The position numbers were made by a program, and so were the translations under genes. The notes below the pieces were generated by a model. That model did not search any database. It was not told the DNA's origin and worked only from the letters and a program-made list of their open reading frames with translations. A stretch of DNA of 64,000 nucleotides from Planctomycetota bacterium (GTDB taxonomy: Bacteria; Planctomycetota; UBA1135; UBA2386): positions 1 to 64,000 of the forward strand of contig CANEYR010000009.1 in assembly GCA_947444055.1 (NCBI GenBank). Direction: 5' to 3'. Shown here piece after piece: positions 27,494 through 37,326 of this stretch (the first letter of the stretch is position 1; every line of letters begins with the position of its first letter).

Positions 27494-29845
27494 TCACCGC
27501 ACCGTGAAGTCGAGCGTGTCGCTCAGCGAAATCGCGCCAAGGCACGTGCCCGAGCCGAACTCGAAGCCCTGCATCGCGAACGTCTGCCCGACCAGCGTTG
27601 GCTGGTTGGGAATCTGGATCGTCAGCGGATCCAGCAGCACCAGGGTGCCCTGCACACCGAGCGTGCAGCCAGGGCAGGGACCGATCGGCAACGAGTCGGG
27701 CGTGCCGAAGACGTAGCCGCGGATGCCGCCGGCGATGGCATGCGCCGCGTAGACGTTGCCGCCGAGGTAGGGCGCGCCGAGCACCGTGAAGTTGGCGGCA
27801 GTCCCGCAAGTCGTAGAGCGCCACGAGAAGGTCGCGCCACTCTGCACTCCGTCGTAGCTACGGGCGTAGATGTCGCGGCTAGTGGCGGTGCTACGCGTCC
27901 ATGTCACGCCGTAGCGGCCCGCACCACTGCCATCGGCGTGCGTGCTGGTGACTTCACACAAGCCCTCCATGTCAGTCGTGTAGCCAGGCGTCGCCTGATC
28001 CTGGATCACGAGGCCGAGGGCCGGGGCGAAGGCGCAGGTGGCGACGCGGATGTCGAAGTCCTGGCCGGTGCCGCCGTAGACCTCGTGCCAGCCGACCACG
28101 AAGCGGGCGCCGTCGCTGTCCACCGACGGCTCCACGTGCGGGTAGGTTGGCGTCAGCTGGTTGGCGATGTCGAAGCGGCCCTGCGATGTGCCGTTCTGGT
28201 CGAGCACGGTGCCGGTGATCGTCGAGTTGGCTGGCAACTGGTCGTCGAACGTGCACAGGTAGTAGCGAGCGCCGTTCACCTCGTCGGTGGGCGAACTGAT
28301 CGACGGGTGCAGTTGCCACGCGATCGGCGAATCGATCACGAAGGGCGGCACCGTGACCACGCCGTCCCAGCGCACCAGCGCGCCGTAGATGTCCTCGTCA
28401 CTCGGGCTGTAGGTGCGCTGCCAGGCCACACCCCAGCACTGCGTGGCATAGGGCGGCGCACCGTTCGACTTCGAGATCGTCGGCTGGCTGTCGAAGGCCG
28501 TGCTGTTGGCAAGGTAGATCGGCGTCGCGCTGACCAGACTGCCGGTCGACGTGACCTGCTTCAGATGCACGTCGTGGTCGGTGGTGAGGGCGATGCGTTC
28601 CCACACGACGGTGAAGTAGGTCGGCCCGAAGTAGTCGGGGTCGCCGCCGACGTCGGGGTTGATCTTGTCACCAAATGCGTGGCCCGGGAGTCCAGCGCGT
28701 TCGATCACGAACGGCGTGCCGACCGGGCCACTGCCGGATCCGACGGTTCGGCCCGCGATCCAGTACGGCGAGGCGCTGCCGTTGCTGGTCTGCGCCACCA
28801 CCAGGAACCGATCCCCGAGGTTGTTGGCGGCAATCTTCGGCTTCTCCCAGCTCTCCGCGCCGCTGGTGTCGATGATGAACAGCGTCGACGGGTTCATGTT
28901 GCTGTCGAAGCGGCGCACGAACGCGTCGTAGTCGGTGCCGCTCCAGTAGCGGTGGAACACGACCTGGTACTCGCCGTACGTCGGCTCGTAGGCGATGTCG
29001 GACACTTCCGCCGGGTGGGTGCCAACGCCCTGGTAGGCGAGCTGCGAGCTGCTGACCAGCGGGTCGATGCAGAGCGGCAACACGGCGCTCGCGACGAAGG
29101 TTGCTGGGACTCGCAAGCACAGCGTGCCGTGCTCGAGAGTCGTCACCAGCGGCAGGCGTTCACCGCGGGCATCGATTGCGAACGCTTGGCTATAGCTGAC
29201 CGTGCCGAGCTCATTGCTGAACGAGAAGCCGTTCTCGTGCGCCGCCGCTTGCAGATCCGTGTGCAACGCCACTTCGACGCGCAGTTCGCCGCGCACTGGC
29301 AGGGTGTCGAACCAGAACATCTGTTCCATGCCGCGCGGCAGCAGGTCGTAGGTCGCGCGCAGGCCGCCGTGCGCGAAGGTCACGCGGTTGTCGTTGCGCG
29401 TCGGCATGGCGTCGTCGACAGCCAGTTCGGTGTTGGCGACAACTGCCTTCTGCACGACGAAGTGCAGCGGGTAGTTGCGAGCCGCACCGTCGAAGTACGG
29501 CACGTAGGTGGCGCCGTTCGAATCGAACTCGGCCTTGTAGGTGTTGCCCAAGGCGAAGAGCGCGCCTTCGCGATCGTCGAACAGGATCTCGTCAGGCAGG
29601 CTGGTGGCGCCGGCAGGCAGAGCCGTCGAGGCGACTTTGGCTGGCTGCTCGCTAGCACGGACGCCGAGGGCCGAGCGGGCCGGCTGCGTGTGGACCGAGG
29701 TCTTGACCACGGGTGCGGCCTGAGGCTTGTCGTCGCTTTGGGCCTGCTGTGGCGCCGGGACCTTCGGCGGTGGGTTCTGGGTGGCGGCGCTGGCCGCAAC
29801 TGCGGCAAGCGTCGAAGACAAGAGAAGGGGGACGATGCGATTCAT
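27494..29845 (-). CDS. Large exported protein with C-terminal P-N-x-P module
   Basis: From ATG 29845 (MNRIVPLLLSSTLAAVAASA) the product is about 783 residues. An Ala/Pro/Gln-rich linker (NPPPKVPAPQQAQ) follows the signal peptide. The body has beta-sandwich-like segments (DILFDDREGALFALGNTY; DLQAAAHENGFSFSNE) and repeated W-x-R/W-x-x-x-Y strands of a propeller-like kind (VVWERIAL, VAWQRTY, VGWHEVYG, VTWTRS). It ends with the module GCTLGVQGTLVLLDPLTIQI then PNQPTLVGQTFAMQG...LSDTLDFTVR. Surface localisation is likely; ligand or activity unknown. Confidence 0.85.
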   Translation of the reverse strand: MNRIVPLLLSSTLAAVAASAATQNPPPKVPAPQQAQSDDKPQAAPVVKTSVHTQPARSALGVRASEQPAKVASTALPAGATSLPDEILFDDREGALFALGNTYKAEFDSNGATYVPYFDGAARNYPLHFVVQKAVVANTELAVDDAMPTRNDNRVTFAHGGLRATYDLLPRGMEQMFWFDTLPVRGELRVEVALHTDLQAAAHENGFSFSNELGTVSYSQAFAIDARGERLPLVTTLEHGTLCLRVPATFVASAVLPLCIDPLVSSSQLAYQGVGTHPAEVSDIAYEPTYGEYQVVFHRYWSGTDYDAFVRRFDSNMNPSTLFIIDTSGAESWEKPKIAANNLGDRFLVVAQTSNGSASPYWIAGRTVGSGSGPVGTPFVIERAGLPGHAFGDKINPDVGGDPDYFGPTYFTVVWERIALTTDHDVHLKQVTSTGSLVSATPIYLANSTAFDSQPTISKSNGAPPYATQCWGVAWQRTYSPSDEDIYGALVRWDGVVTVPPFVIDSPIAWQLHPSISSPTDEVNGARYYLCTFDDQLPANSTITGTVLDQNGTSQGRFDIANQLTPTYPHVEPSVDSDGARFVVGWHEVYGGTGQDFDIRVATCAFAPALGLVIQDQATPGYTTDMEGLCEVTSTHADGSGAGRYGVTWTRSTATSRDIYARSYDGVQSGATFSWRSTTCGTAANFTVLGAPYLGGNVYAAHAIAGGIRGYVFGTPDSLPIGPCPGCTLGVQGTLVLLDPLTIQIPNQPTLVGQTFAMQGFEFGSGTCLGAISLSDTLDFTVR

Positions 29846-29949
29846 GGTTGCTAGCTGGTTGGGGACAGCCCGCTCAGGAGCCGCGTGCCAGCGAACCGAA
29901 CGCCGCGACGCGAAAAAACCGCCGACCACAGCGGTCGCTAGGCCAGTCC

Positions 29950-32478
29950 CTACTTCGCCGGCTTTGGTAGCGGCGCCGCGGCCCGCAGCGCCTGCGCGGC
30001 AATTCGCCATCTCTCAGCAGGCCCCGGCTCACCAAGGGCTTCGTGGGCGGCAGCCTTGATATCCAGGATCTCCGCGTCCTTGCCGACCGCGAGGTAGTCC
30101 GCCTGATGGATCGCGACCAGGGCCTCGACGGGTGCCGCCGGCTGTTGCGCCAGCAGCGCCTTGGCGAGTGCCAGGTGTGCTTTCGCATCCTGCGGCCGCG
30201 CCGTTGCCCAGCGTCGGTGCTCGGCCAGGATCGCCGCGGCCTCTTGGTGATCCACCAGCAAGTCCAGCAGGCGCATGTGAGGGCGTTCATCATCCGGCAG
30301 CAAGGTCAGCACGCGCGCCAAGGTCTTCCGCGTGTCGTCATCGCGTTCACCGGCGTGCTGAGCGATCGCGAGGCTGTAGAGCGCATCCCCATCGTCCGGC
30401 CGGGCGGCGGCAACCGCGGCGAGCAAGTCGATCGCGCCATCCTGATCCCCCTGACGGCAGCGCAGCTGGCCCATGCGCAATCGCGCCTCGACGTTGTCGG
30501 GTGAGGTTCGATACCAGTCCTCCACGGCTGCCGCTGCCTCCACTTCGCCACCGTGCACAAACAACTGCTCGATCAGCGTGCCGCGGCGGGCATCATCCCA
30601 TGGGAATTGCAGCGCCTGCCGAATGGTCGGGATCAGCTCGCCGTTGGGATCGTTCGCGGCGAGCATCGAGAACTCGAGCCAGAAGCTGTCGGCTGGCTTC
30701 ATGCCGTTGGCTCGCGCCTTGCGACAGAGTTCGATAGCCTGCAGCGGATCCGTCTTGGCGAGTGTGAGGGCGCTGTAATGCAGCGCGTACGCATGCTCTG
30801 GCCACAACTGCATGAGCATCTGCCGGCATTCGCGCATGGCATCGAGGTCCTTGGCGGTGTAGGCCACGATCGCCCACTGCACCAACAGCGTGAATCGTGG
30901 CGTCGGCGACAATCGCACTGCCAGCGAGATCATCTCGAGCGCCGTGCGCATGGCCGCCGGATCTTGCGGCGCCGCCAAGAACGTCGCGGTGCCGGTGAAC
31001 CAAAGGCCTGTGGCGGTGCGCGGTGGCGGCAGCGAGTTACGGAGCGCGTCCGACTCTTTGGCTCGGCCCGCGCCCTGCAGCATCAGCATGCGGGCCCGCT
31101 GCATCAAATCGGGGTCGTCGGCCACCGGGGCTCGTCGGTCCAGTTCGGCGAAGGCCACTTCGGCGCCGTCGAATTGCCGGGTGGCAAGGCACAGACCGGC
31201 GGTCGCCTCAGCACTTTGTGGCCGCGTCGCCAGCGCCCGCTGGAACGCGGCCAGGCATTCGGCGCGCCGACCACTGGTGCGCTCGAGCCAGCCCAGCGAG
31301 AGCGCGTCCTCGAAATCCTGGTTGGCGCGAGCCTGCGCCGCGGCCTGCAGTTCTGGCCACTGCACCACCACATAGACGCCTGCCGCAGCCGCCACGAGCA
31401 GGACGCTGGCGAGGGCTGCGCGCCACGGCTCGCGGCGGGACCAGCGCTGCAATCGCTGCAATGTCGATGGCGTCCTGGCTTGCACGGGACGCAGATCGAG
31501 GAACGCGTGCAGGTCCGCGGCGAACGCGGCGGCGGTGTGGTAGCGACGCCTGGACTCCTTCTCGATCGCCTTCAGCGAGATCGCGGCGAGGTCGGCATGC
31601 AGGCCGCGGTGCAAGCGACGGGGATCGGGCGGATCGTGCTGCAGGATCTGGCGCAGCACCGCGTCGTTGCTGCCGCCTTCGAACGGTCGTTGCAACGTGA
31701 TGCACTCGTAGAGCGCGGCGCCGAGCGAGAACACGTCGCTGATCGGGCCCAGCGACGTGCCGCCGACGAGGTGCTCCGGCGACATGTAGTGCGGCGTGCC
31801 GGCGATGACGCCGACCTGCGTCATGGTCGGCGCGAAGTCATCGCGCGCCAACCCGAAGTCGGACAGCAGCGCGTGCCCGTCGCGGCGCAGCAGGATGTTG
31901 GCCGGCTTGACGTCGCGATGCAGGATGCCTTGGTCGTGCACGTGCTGCAGCGCGTCCGCGATCGCGGCGATCGCTTGCACCAAGTCACGCAACGAGGCGC
32001 CTCGATGGCCGCCATCGGCGCGCAGCGCAGCCAGCCGTCGATCCAGCGACTGCCCTTCCACCAAGTCCATCGCCAACCAGTGCCGTCCGGCGGTTTCGCC
32101 CACGTCGAGCACGCGCACCACGTGCGGGTGGTCGAGCCGGGCCAGCACCAGCGCTTCGCGGCGGAAACGCGCGACCTGGGTGGGGCTGACGGTGACGCCG
32201 AGGCCCAACACTTTCAGGGCGACGCGGCGGCCGAGCGAACGTTGGCTGGCTTCGTAGACGACGCCCATGCCGCCGCGCCCGATCTCGCGGGTGATCCGGT
32301 AGTCGCCGAAAGCCTGCGCCTCGTCGTCCACCGCGGCCTCCGTCTCGCCGTCGAACAGCAGGTTGAGCAGCTCGGCCAGTTCTGGATGGCTAGACACCAC
32401 TTCGTGGCGTGCAGCGCCGCGTTCCTGCGATGCCAGGAAGACCTCCATCGCGCGTTCGAGGCGAGAAGCGGAGCTCAT
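29950..32478 (-). CDS. Pkn2-like Ser/Thr protein kinase with transmembrane helix and TPR tail
   Basis: The 842-residue product has a Hanks-type kinase domain at about 60-340: GRGGMGVVYEAS (P-loop), VALKVL (Lys 89), HRDVKPANI (187-195) and SDFGLARDD (DFG 207-209), then GTPHYMSPE. One transmembrane helix follows (about 370-390, ALASVLLVAAAAGVYVVV). The extracytoplasmic C-terminal half is TPR-like helical repeats rich in Ala, Leu and Arg. This architecture is abundant in planctomycetes and myxobacteria. The ECF sigma gene upstream on the same strand may be its regulator or target. Confidence 0.95.
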   Translation of the reverse strand: MSSASRLERAMEVFLASQERGAARHEVVSSHPELAELLNLLFDGETEAAVDDEAQAFGDYRITREIGRGGMGVVYEASQRSLGRRVALKVLGLGVTVSPTQVARFRREALVLARLDHPHVVRVLDVGETAGRHWLAMDLVEGQSLDRRLAALRADGGHRGASLRDLVQAIAAIADALQHVHDQGILHRDVKPANILLRRDGHALLSDFGLARDDFAPTMTQVGVIAGTPHYMSPEHLVGGTSLGPISDVFSLGAALYECITLQRPFEGGSNDAVLRQILQHDPPDPRRLHRGLHADLAAISLKAIEKESRRRYHTAAAFAADLHAFLDLRPVQARTPSTLQRLQRWSRREPWRAALASVLLVAAAAGVYVVVQWPELQAAAQARANQDFEDALSLGWLERTSGRRAECLAAFQRALATRPQSAEATAGLCLATRQFDGAEVAFAELDRRAPVADDPDLMQRARMLMLQGAGRAKESDALRNSLPPPRTATGLWFTGTATFLAAPQDPAAMRTALEMISLAVRLSPTPRFTLLVQWAIVAYTAKDLDAMRECRQMLMQLWPEHAYALHYSALTLAKTDPLQAIELCRKARANGMKPADSFWLEFSMLAANDPNGELIPTIRQALQFPWDDARRGTLIEQLFVHGGEVEAAAAVEDWYRTSPDNVEARLRMGQLRCRQGDQDGAIDLLAAVAAARPDDGDALYSLAIAQHAGERDDDTRKTLARVLTLLPDDERPHMRLLDLLVDHQEAAAILAEHRRWATARPQDAKAHLALAKALLAQQPAAPVEALVAIHQADYLAVGKDAEILDIKAAAHEALGEPGPAERWRIAAQALRAAAPLPKPAK

Positions 32479-32578
32479 CGCCGGGTGCGCGTGAGCTCAC
32501 TCGCAAGCCAAGCCATGATGACCAGAAGGAGCCGGGTGCTCTGAAACCGAACAACGGATTGCTCAAGGTCGTACCAAG

Positions 32579-33214
32579 TCACGGCCGCTCCTGCAGCAGC
32601 TGGTCGAGTTCCCCCGCGCGAAGCACCTTGAGCTTCTTCGCCAGCCTCGGCAGGGCCCGCGCGTAGCGCATGCGCGCGGCATCCTCTGCGACGCCGAGCC
32701 GCGCCCCCACCTCGGCGAACGACAACTCCTCATACTCGCGCCACATGATCACGTTGCGGTCGTCGGCCTCTAACAGTTCGAGGGCGAGCCGCACCCAGTC
32801 ACGGATCTCGCTCCGTTCCGCGGCGGCGCCAGGCTGCGTGATCGACGCCGACTTCGCATCCAGCAGCAGCACCGAACCGGATTCCCCCTGGACCCGACCG
32901 GTGGCCTCGCGACGCATGTCACGTTTGCCGGCGGTGGCGTGATTGGCCTGCGCGCAGATGGCGTTCTCGACCATGCGCCCGAGCAAGGCGCGCAGGTGGG
33001 CGCGCTCGGAGCAGACGAACCGCGGACCGGTCTGCAGCACCGTCAGCAGGGTGTTCTGCACGATGTCCTGGGTGTCAACGCGTTGGCGCAGCTGCGCACC
33101 GAGACGCCGCCGGACATGGGCCTCGATCCAGGTCGCGTCCTGCTGCACCAAGACCGCGATTGCGGTCTGGTCCCCCTGCGCCCAGCGCAGCAGCAGTTCT
33201 GCGGTCTCGGACAT
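32579..33214 (-). CDS. ECF-type RNA polymerase sigma factor
   Basis: From ATG 33214 (MSETAELLLRWAQGDQTAIA) the product is about 211 residues. Region 2 contains LRQRVDTQDIVQNTLLTVLQ; region 4 contains EELSFAEVGARLGVAEDAARMRYARALPRLAKKL, a helix-turn-helix. No clear anti-sigma gene adjoins it; instead a TPR kinase gene follows, an arrangement common in planctomycetes where kinases may act in place of anti-sigma factors. A start at 33250 (MTPALERPSIRP) is also open. The -35/-10 specificity cannot be read. Confidence 0.92.
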   Translation of the reverse strand: MSETAELLLRWAQGDQTAIAVLVQQDATWIEAHVRRRLGAQLRQRVDTQDIVQNTLLTVLQTGPRFVCSERAHLRALLGRMVENAICAQANHATAGKRDMRREATGRVQGESGSVLLLDAKSASITQPGAAAERSEIRDWVRLALELLEADDRNVIMWREYEELSFAEVGARLGVAEDAARMRYARALPRLAKKLKVLRAGELDQLLQERP

Positions 33215-33346
33215 GGGCCGTATGGAAGGTCGTTCCAGCGCGGGCGTCAAGGACCGGCGGGGCGTTGGCTGCGTTCAACGTGAATGAGTCACATGGGAAA
33301 GGAGAACAGGGAGCAGCGACCAGTGACGGCTGCTGACAGCGGGTCA

Positions 33347-33600
33347 CTACAAGCGTGCGCGCAGTCCAGCACTCGTGGCAACAACCTGAGTGCCGCGACC
33401 ACACACCAACTGCGCAAAGACCGCCTCGCCCTCGAGGCCAGCGGGAACCTCGAACTTCGCCGTGGCCGTCGACGGACCGGTGCGCACCATGGGCAAGAGG
33501 GCCAGCACGGGCAAGCCGACCAGGAGTCGGCCAGACGCCGGTCGGATTGGTCGTGCTCGGCAAGCACTTTCGGCTCTCATGCGGAGGATAGGTGTAGCCA
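33347..33600 (-). pseudogene. Probable orphan C-terminal fragment of an exported protein
   Basis: The minus-strand frame reads LLVGLPVLALLPM...TATAKFEVPAGLEGEAVFAQLVCG...VVATSAGLRARL-stop. The V-P-A-G-L-x-G-x-x-V-F-A-Q...S-A-G-L core resembles the C-terminal modules of the exported proteins. No signal peptide or body lies upstream in frame. It occupies part of the otherwise gene-poor 33215-33669 stretch, where nothing else was recognised. Confidence 0.4.
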
Positions 33601-33669
33601 TAACGCCTTGCAGAACTCATAGCTATGGCCGCGATTGCAATTTCGGAACTGCATTCCGATATTGCATCC

Positions 33670-34824
33670 ATGCCACCGAAGCCCATCTTGCGAACGGCCC
33701 GCGCCAACGACATCGCGCAGGCCCTGCAGCGAGCGCCCATCGTTGGGCTGCTCGGCGCCCGGCAGTGCGGCAAGACCACGCTCGCCAAGGGACTCGCACC
33801 CGCGGCGACTTTCGACCTCGAGAGTTCGATCGATCGCGGCGCGCTGGCGAGCGCACCGGAGACCACCCTCGGTTCTCTGCGCGGACTCGTCGTGCTCGAC
33901 GAGATCCAGACCATGCCGGAACTGCTGCCGATCCTGCGGGTGCTCGCGGACCGGCCGGGGCAGCCAGCGCAGTTCCTGCTGCTCGGCAGCGCGTCGCCGG
34001 ACCTGATGCGCGGTGCGTCCGAGTCGCTCGCCGGCCGCATCGCGTTCGTGCATCTGAGTGGCTTCGACATCGACGAAGTGGGCGCCGCCGTGATGCAGCA
34101 GCTATGGCATCGCGGTGGCTTCCCGCGCTCGTTCCTCGCCGCGGACGACGCCAGCAGCTACGCGTGGCGGCAGGACTTCATCGAGACGTTCCTCAGTCGC
34201 GATGCCGCGCGTTTTGGCATCTCGCTACCACCCGAGCAGCTGCGTCGATTCTGGACCATGCTCGCGCATTGCCAAGGCGGTCCGTTGAACGCATCGGACT
34301 TGGCGCGTGGCATCGGCGTCGACCAGAAGACCGCCACGAAGTACGTCGACGTGCTGGTCGGCACGTACCTCGTGCGGCGCTTGCCGCCGTGGTTCGTCAA
34401 CACGAAGAAGCGGCTGGTGAAGACGCCGAAGGTCTATGTGCGCGACAGCGGTGTGCTGCACGCGCTGTTGGCGTTGCGTGATGGCGCGGAAGTGATGGCG
34501 CATCCGCGCTTCGGCATGTCGTGGGAAGGGTTCGCCATCGAGCACGTGATCCACGCGCTGCGGGCCGAGCGCGACGCCTGCTTCTGGGGTTCGCCTGCCG
34601 GGGCCGAGATCGATCTCGTCGTGCCGCGTGGCGGCAAGCTGTACGGGTTCGAGTGCAAGTTCAGCGATGCGCCGAAGAACACCAGCTCCATGCAGGTGGC
34701 GCGAGCAGCTCTCGAACTCGCCCACCTCTACGTCGTCTACCCAGGCTCGCGCGAGTTCGAGATCGCGGAGGGCATCAGCGCGCTGCCGTTGACGCGCGTC
34801 TTCGCGGCCCTGCACGATCTGTAG
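33670..34824 (+). CDS. AAA_14/DUF4143-type ATPase
   Basis: From ATG 33670 (MPPKPILRTARANDIAQAL) the product is 384 residues. It has a Walker A, GARQCGKTTLAKGL, a Walker B with LVVLDEIQTMPELL, and the sensor-like LGSASPDLM. The C-terminal half is DUF4143: YVDVLVGTYLVRRLPPW, then VRDSGVLHALLAL and a nuclease-like fold GAEIDLVV...YGFECKFS (PD-(D/E)XK-like). Such proteins are widespread, often mobile and mostly uncharacterised. An alternative start is 33625. It is convergent with the histidine kinase. Confidence 0.92.
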   Translation: MPPKPILRTARANDIAQALQRAPIVGLLGARQCGKTTLAKGLAPAATFDLESSIDRGALASAPETTLGSLRGLVVLDEIQTMPELLPILRVLADRPGQPAQFLLLGSASPDLMRGASESLAGRIAFVHLSGFDIDEVGAAVMQQLWHRGGFPRSFLAADDASSYAWRQDFIETFLSRDAARFGISLPPEQLRRFWTMLAHCQGGPLNASDLARGIGVDQKTATKYVDVLVGTYLVRRLPPWFVNTKKRLVKTPKVYVRDSGVLHALLALRDGAEVMAHPRFGMSWEGFAIEHVIHALRAERDACFWGSPAGAEIDLVVPRGGKLYGFECKFSDAPKNTSSMQVARAALELAHLYVVYPGSREFEIAEGISALPLTRVFAALHDL

Positions 34825-34927
34825 CACGCAGCTCACGACGGACCATGGCTCGCCCCCCCGTCGTCGCCGTTGAGTCGCACCCGCGGTAGCGGGCGTCGGC
34901 GCCAACCTGGCGTCGCATGATGCGGCT

Positions 34928-36625
34928 CTAGGCTTGCACGACCTCTTCAGGCGGCCGCCGTAATCCCGCGAGCAGGTTCATCAGGGCATCCAGATCGACG
35001 GGCTTGATCATGTGGCCGTCGAACCCGGCCTCTCTCGATTCACGGCGGTCTTCGTCCTGAGCCCAGCCCGTCACCGCGACCAGCAGCATCAACTTGCCCC
35101 AAGGCTGGGCGCGGATCTTGCGCGCCACTTCGTGACCGTTCAGCTTCGGCATGCCAATGTCGAGCAGCACGATGTCCGGCATGAACGTCCTCGCCGCTTC
35201 GACCGCGGCCAGACCATCGAACACGGTGCGTGTCTCGTTGCCGGTGAGTTCCAGCAACATCGCCATCGACGTGGCCGAATCCCGGTTGTCATCCGCCACG
35301 AGGATGCGGCGGGCGGCGATGCTTGATGGCTGGCTGGTGATCGGCGGTGGCGGCACCGTCGAGGGTGTCTCGACCATGATCGGTAGACGCACCACGAACT
35401 CACTGCCCTGACCGATACCGGCACTGTGAACTTCCACGCTGCCGCCGTGCAACTCGAGCAAGGTTCGCACCAACGTCAGGCCGATGCCCAAGCCGCTGAC
35501 GGAACGCTCCAGCGAGGTATCGACCTGCACGAACATCTCGAAGATGTGAGGCATCTGTTCGGCGGCGAGGCCAACGCCACTGTCCTTCACCCGGATCACA
35601 GCGCACTCCTGGCTGACTGCAGAGCCTGGATCACCGACTGCTTCCACCTCGACCGTGAGCCAGATGCGACCGCCCTGGTCGGTGAACTTGCAGGCGTTGT
35701 TGATCAGGTTGCCCACCACTTGAGCAAGGCGGGTCGGGTCGGCATGCACGTACACCCGTTGAGCCGGCAAGGTGACCGTCAGTTCTTGCGTCCTGGACTT
35801 GATCATCGAGCTGGCCGCTTCGATGGCGTGGTTCACGGCGGATACCAAGTCGATTCGCTGCCGACGGAGCTGGATCTTGCCCCGGCTGACGCGGCTCACG
35901 TCGAGCAGGTCGTCCACCAGCCGCACGATCTGGCCGACCTGACGTTCCATCATCTCGGCAATCGATCGTACGTCCTTCGCATCGCCGACCTTGTTCCAAC
36001 GTAGCATTTGCACGGCGTTGCGGATCGGCGCGAGCGGGTTGCGGAGTTCGTGAGCCAGCATCGCCAGGAACTCGTTCTTGCGTCGATCGGACTCTTCGAG
36101 AGCCGCCAAGAGGCTGCTCAGTTTTTCATGGTGGCGCTGCGTCGTGAGGTTCGTCACCAGCAGTCCGATCGCGGCGCCGCTGGTCGACGGCAGCGAGTTG
36201 ATGGTCAGAAATACCGGGACGAACGCGCCGTCGGCACTCTGCACATGACTCTCGCCTTCGCCGAAACCGGCGCGGCCTTGCCGCAGCAAGCCTTCGTAGG
36301 CATGTCTTGCAGCGAGTGGGATGAAGTCGCAAAAGTCGACGCCAACCAGCCGCGCGAGGGGTCTGCCTACCAGGTCGGCAAAGCGGCGGTTGCAATAGGT
36401 GATGGTGCCGTCTTCGCTGAGCGTGAGCGCGCCCTGCGCCATTTCCTCCACCAGCAGTCGGTAGGGACGGTCGGCAGTCTCAAGTGTGTAGACCTGTGCC
36501 CCGCGCGGCACGTCGACCACGAACGCATCCACAGCGCCGCTGCGAATTGCGCGGATCGTATCCTCGGCCTCTTCGAGCCGCAGCCGCAGGTCGTCGATCT
36601 CTGCCTGCTGGTTCGCATCTGCCAT
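34928..36625 (-). CDS. Hybrid histidine kinase with PAS domain and C-terminal receiver
   Basis: The 565-residue, soluble protein has a short N-terminal coiled coil, a PAS domain (about 55-165) and HisKA with H192 in MLAHELRNPLAP. Its HATPase has N box LINNACKF (307-314), DSGVGL (348-353) and GLGIGL (378-383). The receiver has D489 in IVLLDIGMPKLNG and an acidic pair ADDN. It lies 12 bases after the second kaiB gene, as the last gene of the kai operon. It is therefore likely to read out the KaiC state, much as SasA-like kinases do, though no KaiB-like sensor domain is visible within it. Confidence 0.93.
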   Translation of the reverse strand: MADANQQAEIDDLRLRLEEAEDTIRAIRSGAVDAFVVDVPRGAQVYTLETADRPYRLLVEEMAQGALTLSEDGTITYCNRRFADLVGRPLARLVGVDFCDFIPLAARHAYEGLLRQGRAGFGEGESHVQSADGAFVPVFLTINSLPSTSGAAIGLLVTNLTTQRHHEKLSSLLAALEESDRRKNEFLAMLAHELRNPLAPIRNAVQMLRWNKVGDAKDVRSIAEMMERQVGQIVRLVDDLLDVSRVSRGKIQLRRQRIDLVSAVNHAIEAASSMIKSRTQELTVTLPAQRVYVHADPTRLAQVVGNLINNACKFTDQGGRIWLTVEVEAVGDPGSAVSQECAVIRVKDSGVGLAAEQMPHIFEMFVQVDTSLERSVSGLGIGLTLVRTLLELHGGSVEVHSAGIGQGSEFVVRLPIMVETPSTVPPPPITSQPSSIAARRILVADDNRDSATSMAMLLELTGNETRTVFDGLAAVEAARTFMPDIVLLDIGMPKLNGHEVARKIRAQPWGKLMLLVAVTGWAQDEDRRESREAGFDGHMIKPVDLDALMNLLAGLRRPPEEVVQA

Positions 36626-36637
36626 GTTACGTCGCGC

Positions 36638-36976
36638 TCATGGCTTGCGGCGCAGGTCCAAGCCCGACAGCACCCGCTCCATGTTGGAGAGGTCGCCGAC
36701 CAAACGGCGGAGTGGTGGGGGCAACACCTTGACCAGTGTGGGCACGGCGACGATCTGCTCGTCGATCGCCAGTTGCGGGTTCTGGTAGATGTCGATCACG
36801 GTCAGCTCATAGCGTCCCTGCAGGCGCTCCTCGCAGATCGCCTTGATTGACGCGAACGCCTCCGTGCTGCGCGGCGTCATGCCGGTGACGTAGAGGCGCA
36901 AGGCATAGCGCTGCTCGGGAGAGGGCGCGCCCACCGCGCTTTCAAACGCCCGCGTCGCGTCGGAGTTGGCACGCAT
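36638..36976 (-). CDS. kaiB: KaiB-family protein (second copy)
   Basis: From the ATG at 36976 (GTG 36979 also possible) the product is about 112 residues. It has the thioredoxin-like KaiB fold: YALRLYVTGMTPRSTEAFASI, then RYELTVIDIYQNPQLAIDEQI and VAVPTLVKVLPPPLRRLVGDL. The start overlaps the upstream kaiB stop (TGATG), and the histidine kinase follows 12 bases later. The closing SNMERVLSGLDL helix is shared with the other copy. KaiB binds KaiC's CI ring in cyanobacteria; here it probably modulates a KaiC-dependent stress or timing switch. Confidence 0.92.
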   Translation of the reverse strand: MRANSDATRAFESAVGAPSPEQRYALRLYVTGMTPRSTEAFASIKAICEERLQGRYELTVIDIYQNPQLAIDEQIVAVPTLVKVLPPPLRRLVGDLSNMERVLSGLDLRRKP

Positions 36977-37326
36977 CACCAGATGCCTCCTTGCTCACGA
37001 CTCGCAGGTGTGGACCGCAACTGCAACCCCACCAAGGTGCGCTCGGTATTCGACAGGTCGCCGACGATCCTGCGCAGTGGCTCGGGCAGCTTCCGCACCA
37101 GCGTCGGGATGGCGACGATCTGGTCACCCGCCGCCAGTTGTGGGTGCAGCATGAGGTCGATCACTTCGATGCTGTAGCGGCCTGGCAGGTGCTCTTCGCA
37201 CAGTCTCGTGAGATTGGCGAAGGCGGCGATGGACTTCGGTGTCTGTCCGGCAATGTACAGACGCAGTTGCCACGTTGGCGTAGCTGCGTTCGCACCGGCT
37301 GGCTCTTCCCGGCCCAGGGGCTTCAT
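36976..37326 (-). CDS. kaiB: KaiB-family protein (first copy)
   Basis: The 116-residue product has the KaiB signature [42 protein letters not shown] and [21 protein letters not shown]. Its start overlaps the kaiC stop as ATGA (37323-37326) and its stop overlaps the next kaiB start, so translation is probably coupled. The two copies are about half identical, mostly across the core; the first 15 residues and the last 10 differ. Two KaiB paralogues in one operon suggests distinct partners or regulation. Confidence 0.92.
   Translation of the reverse strand: MKPLGREEPAGANAATPTWQLRLYIAGQTPKSIAAFANLTRLCEEHLPGRYSIEVIDLMLHPQLAAGDQIVAIPTLVRKLPEPLRRIVGDLSNTERTLVGLQLRSTPASREQGGIW

Noticed and set aside
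27299-29854. 851-codon plus-strand frame
   Set aside because: Antisense to the large exported protein, which has a signal peptide and C-terminal module; this frame is Arg/Val/His-rich without motifs.
30553-32544. 663-codon plus-strand frame
   Set aside because: Antisense to the kinase, whose catalytic motifs are all intact.
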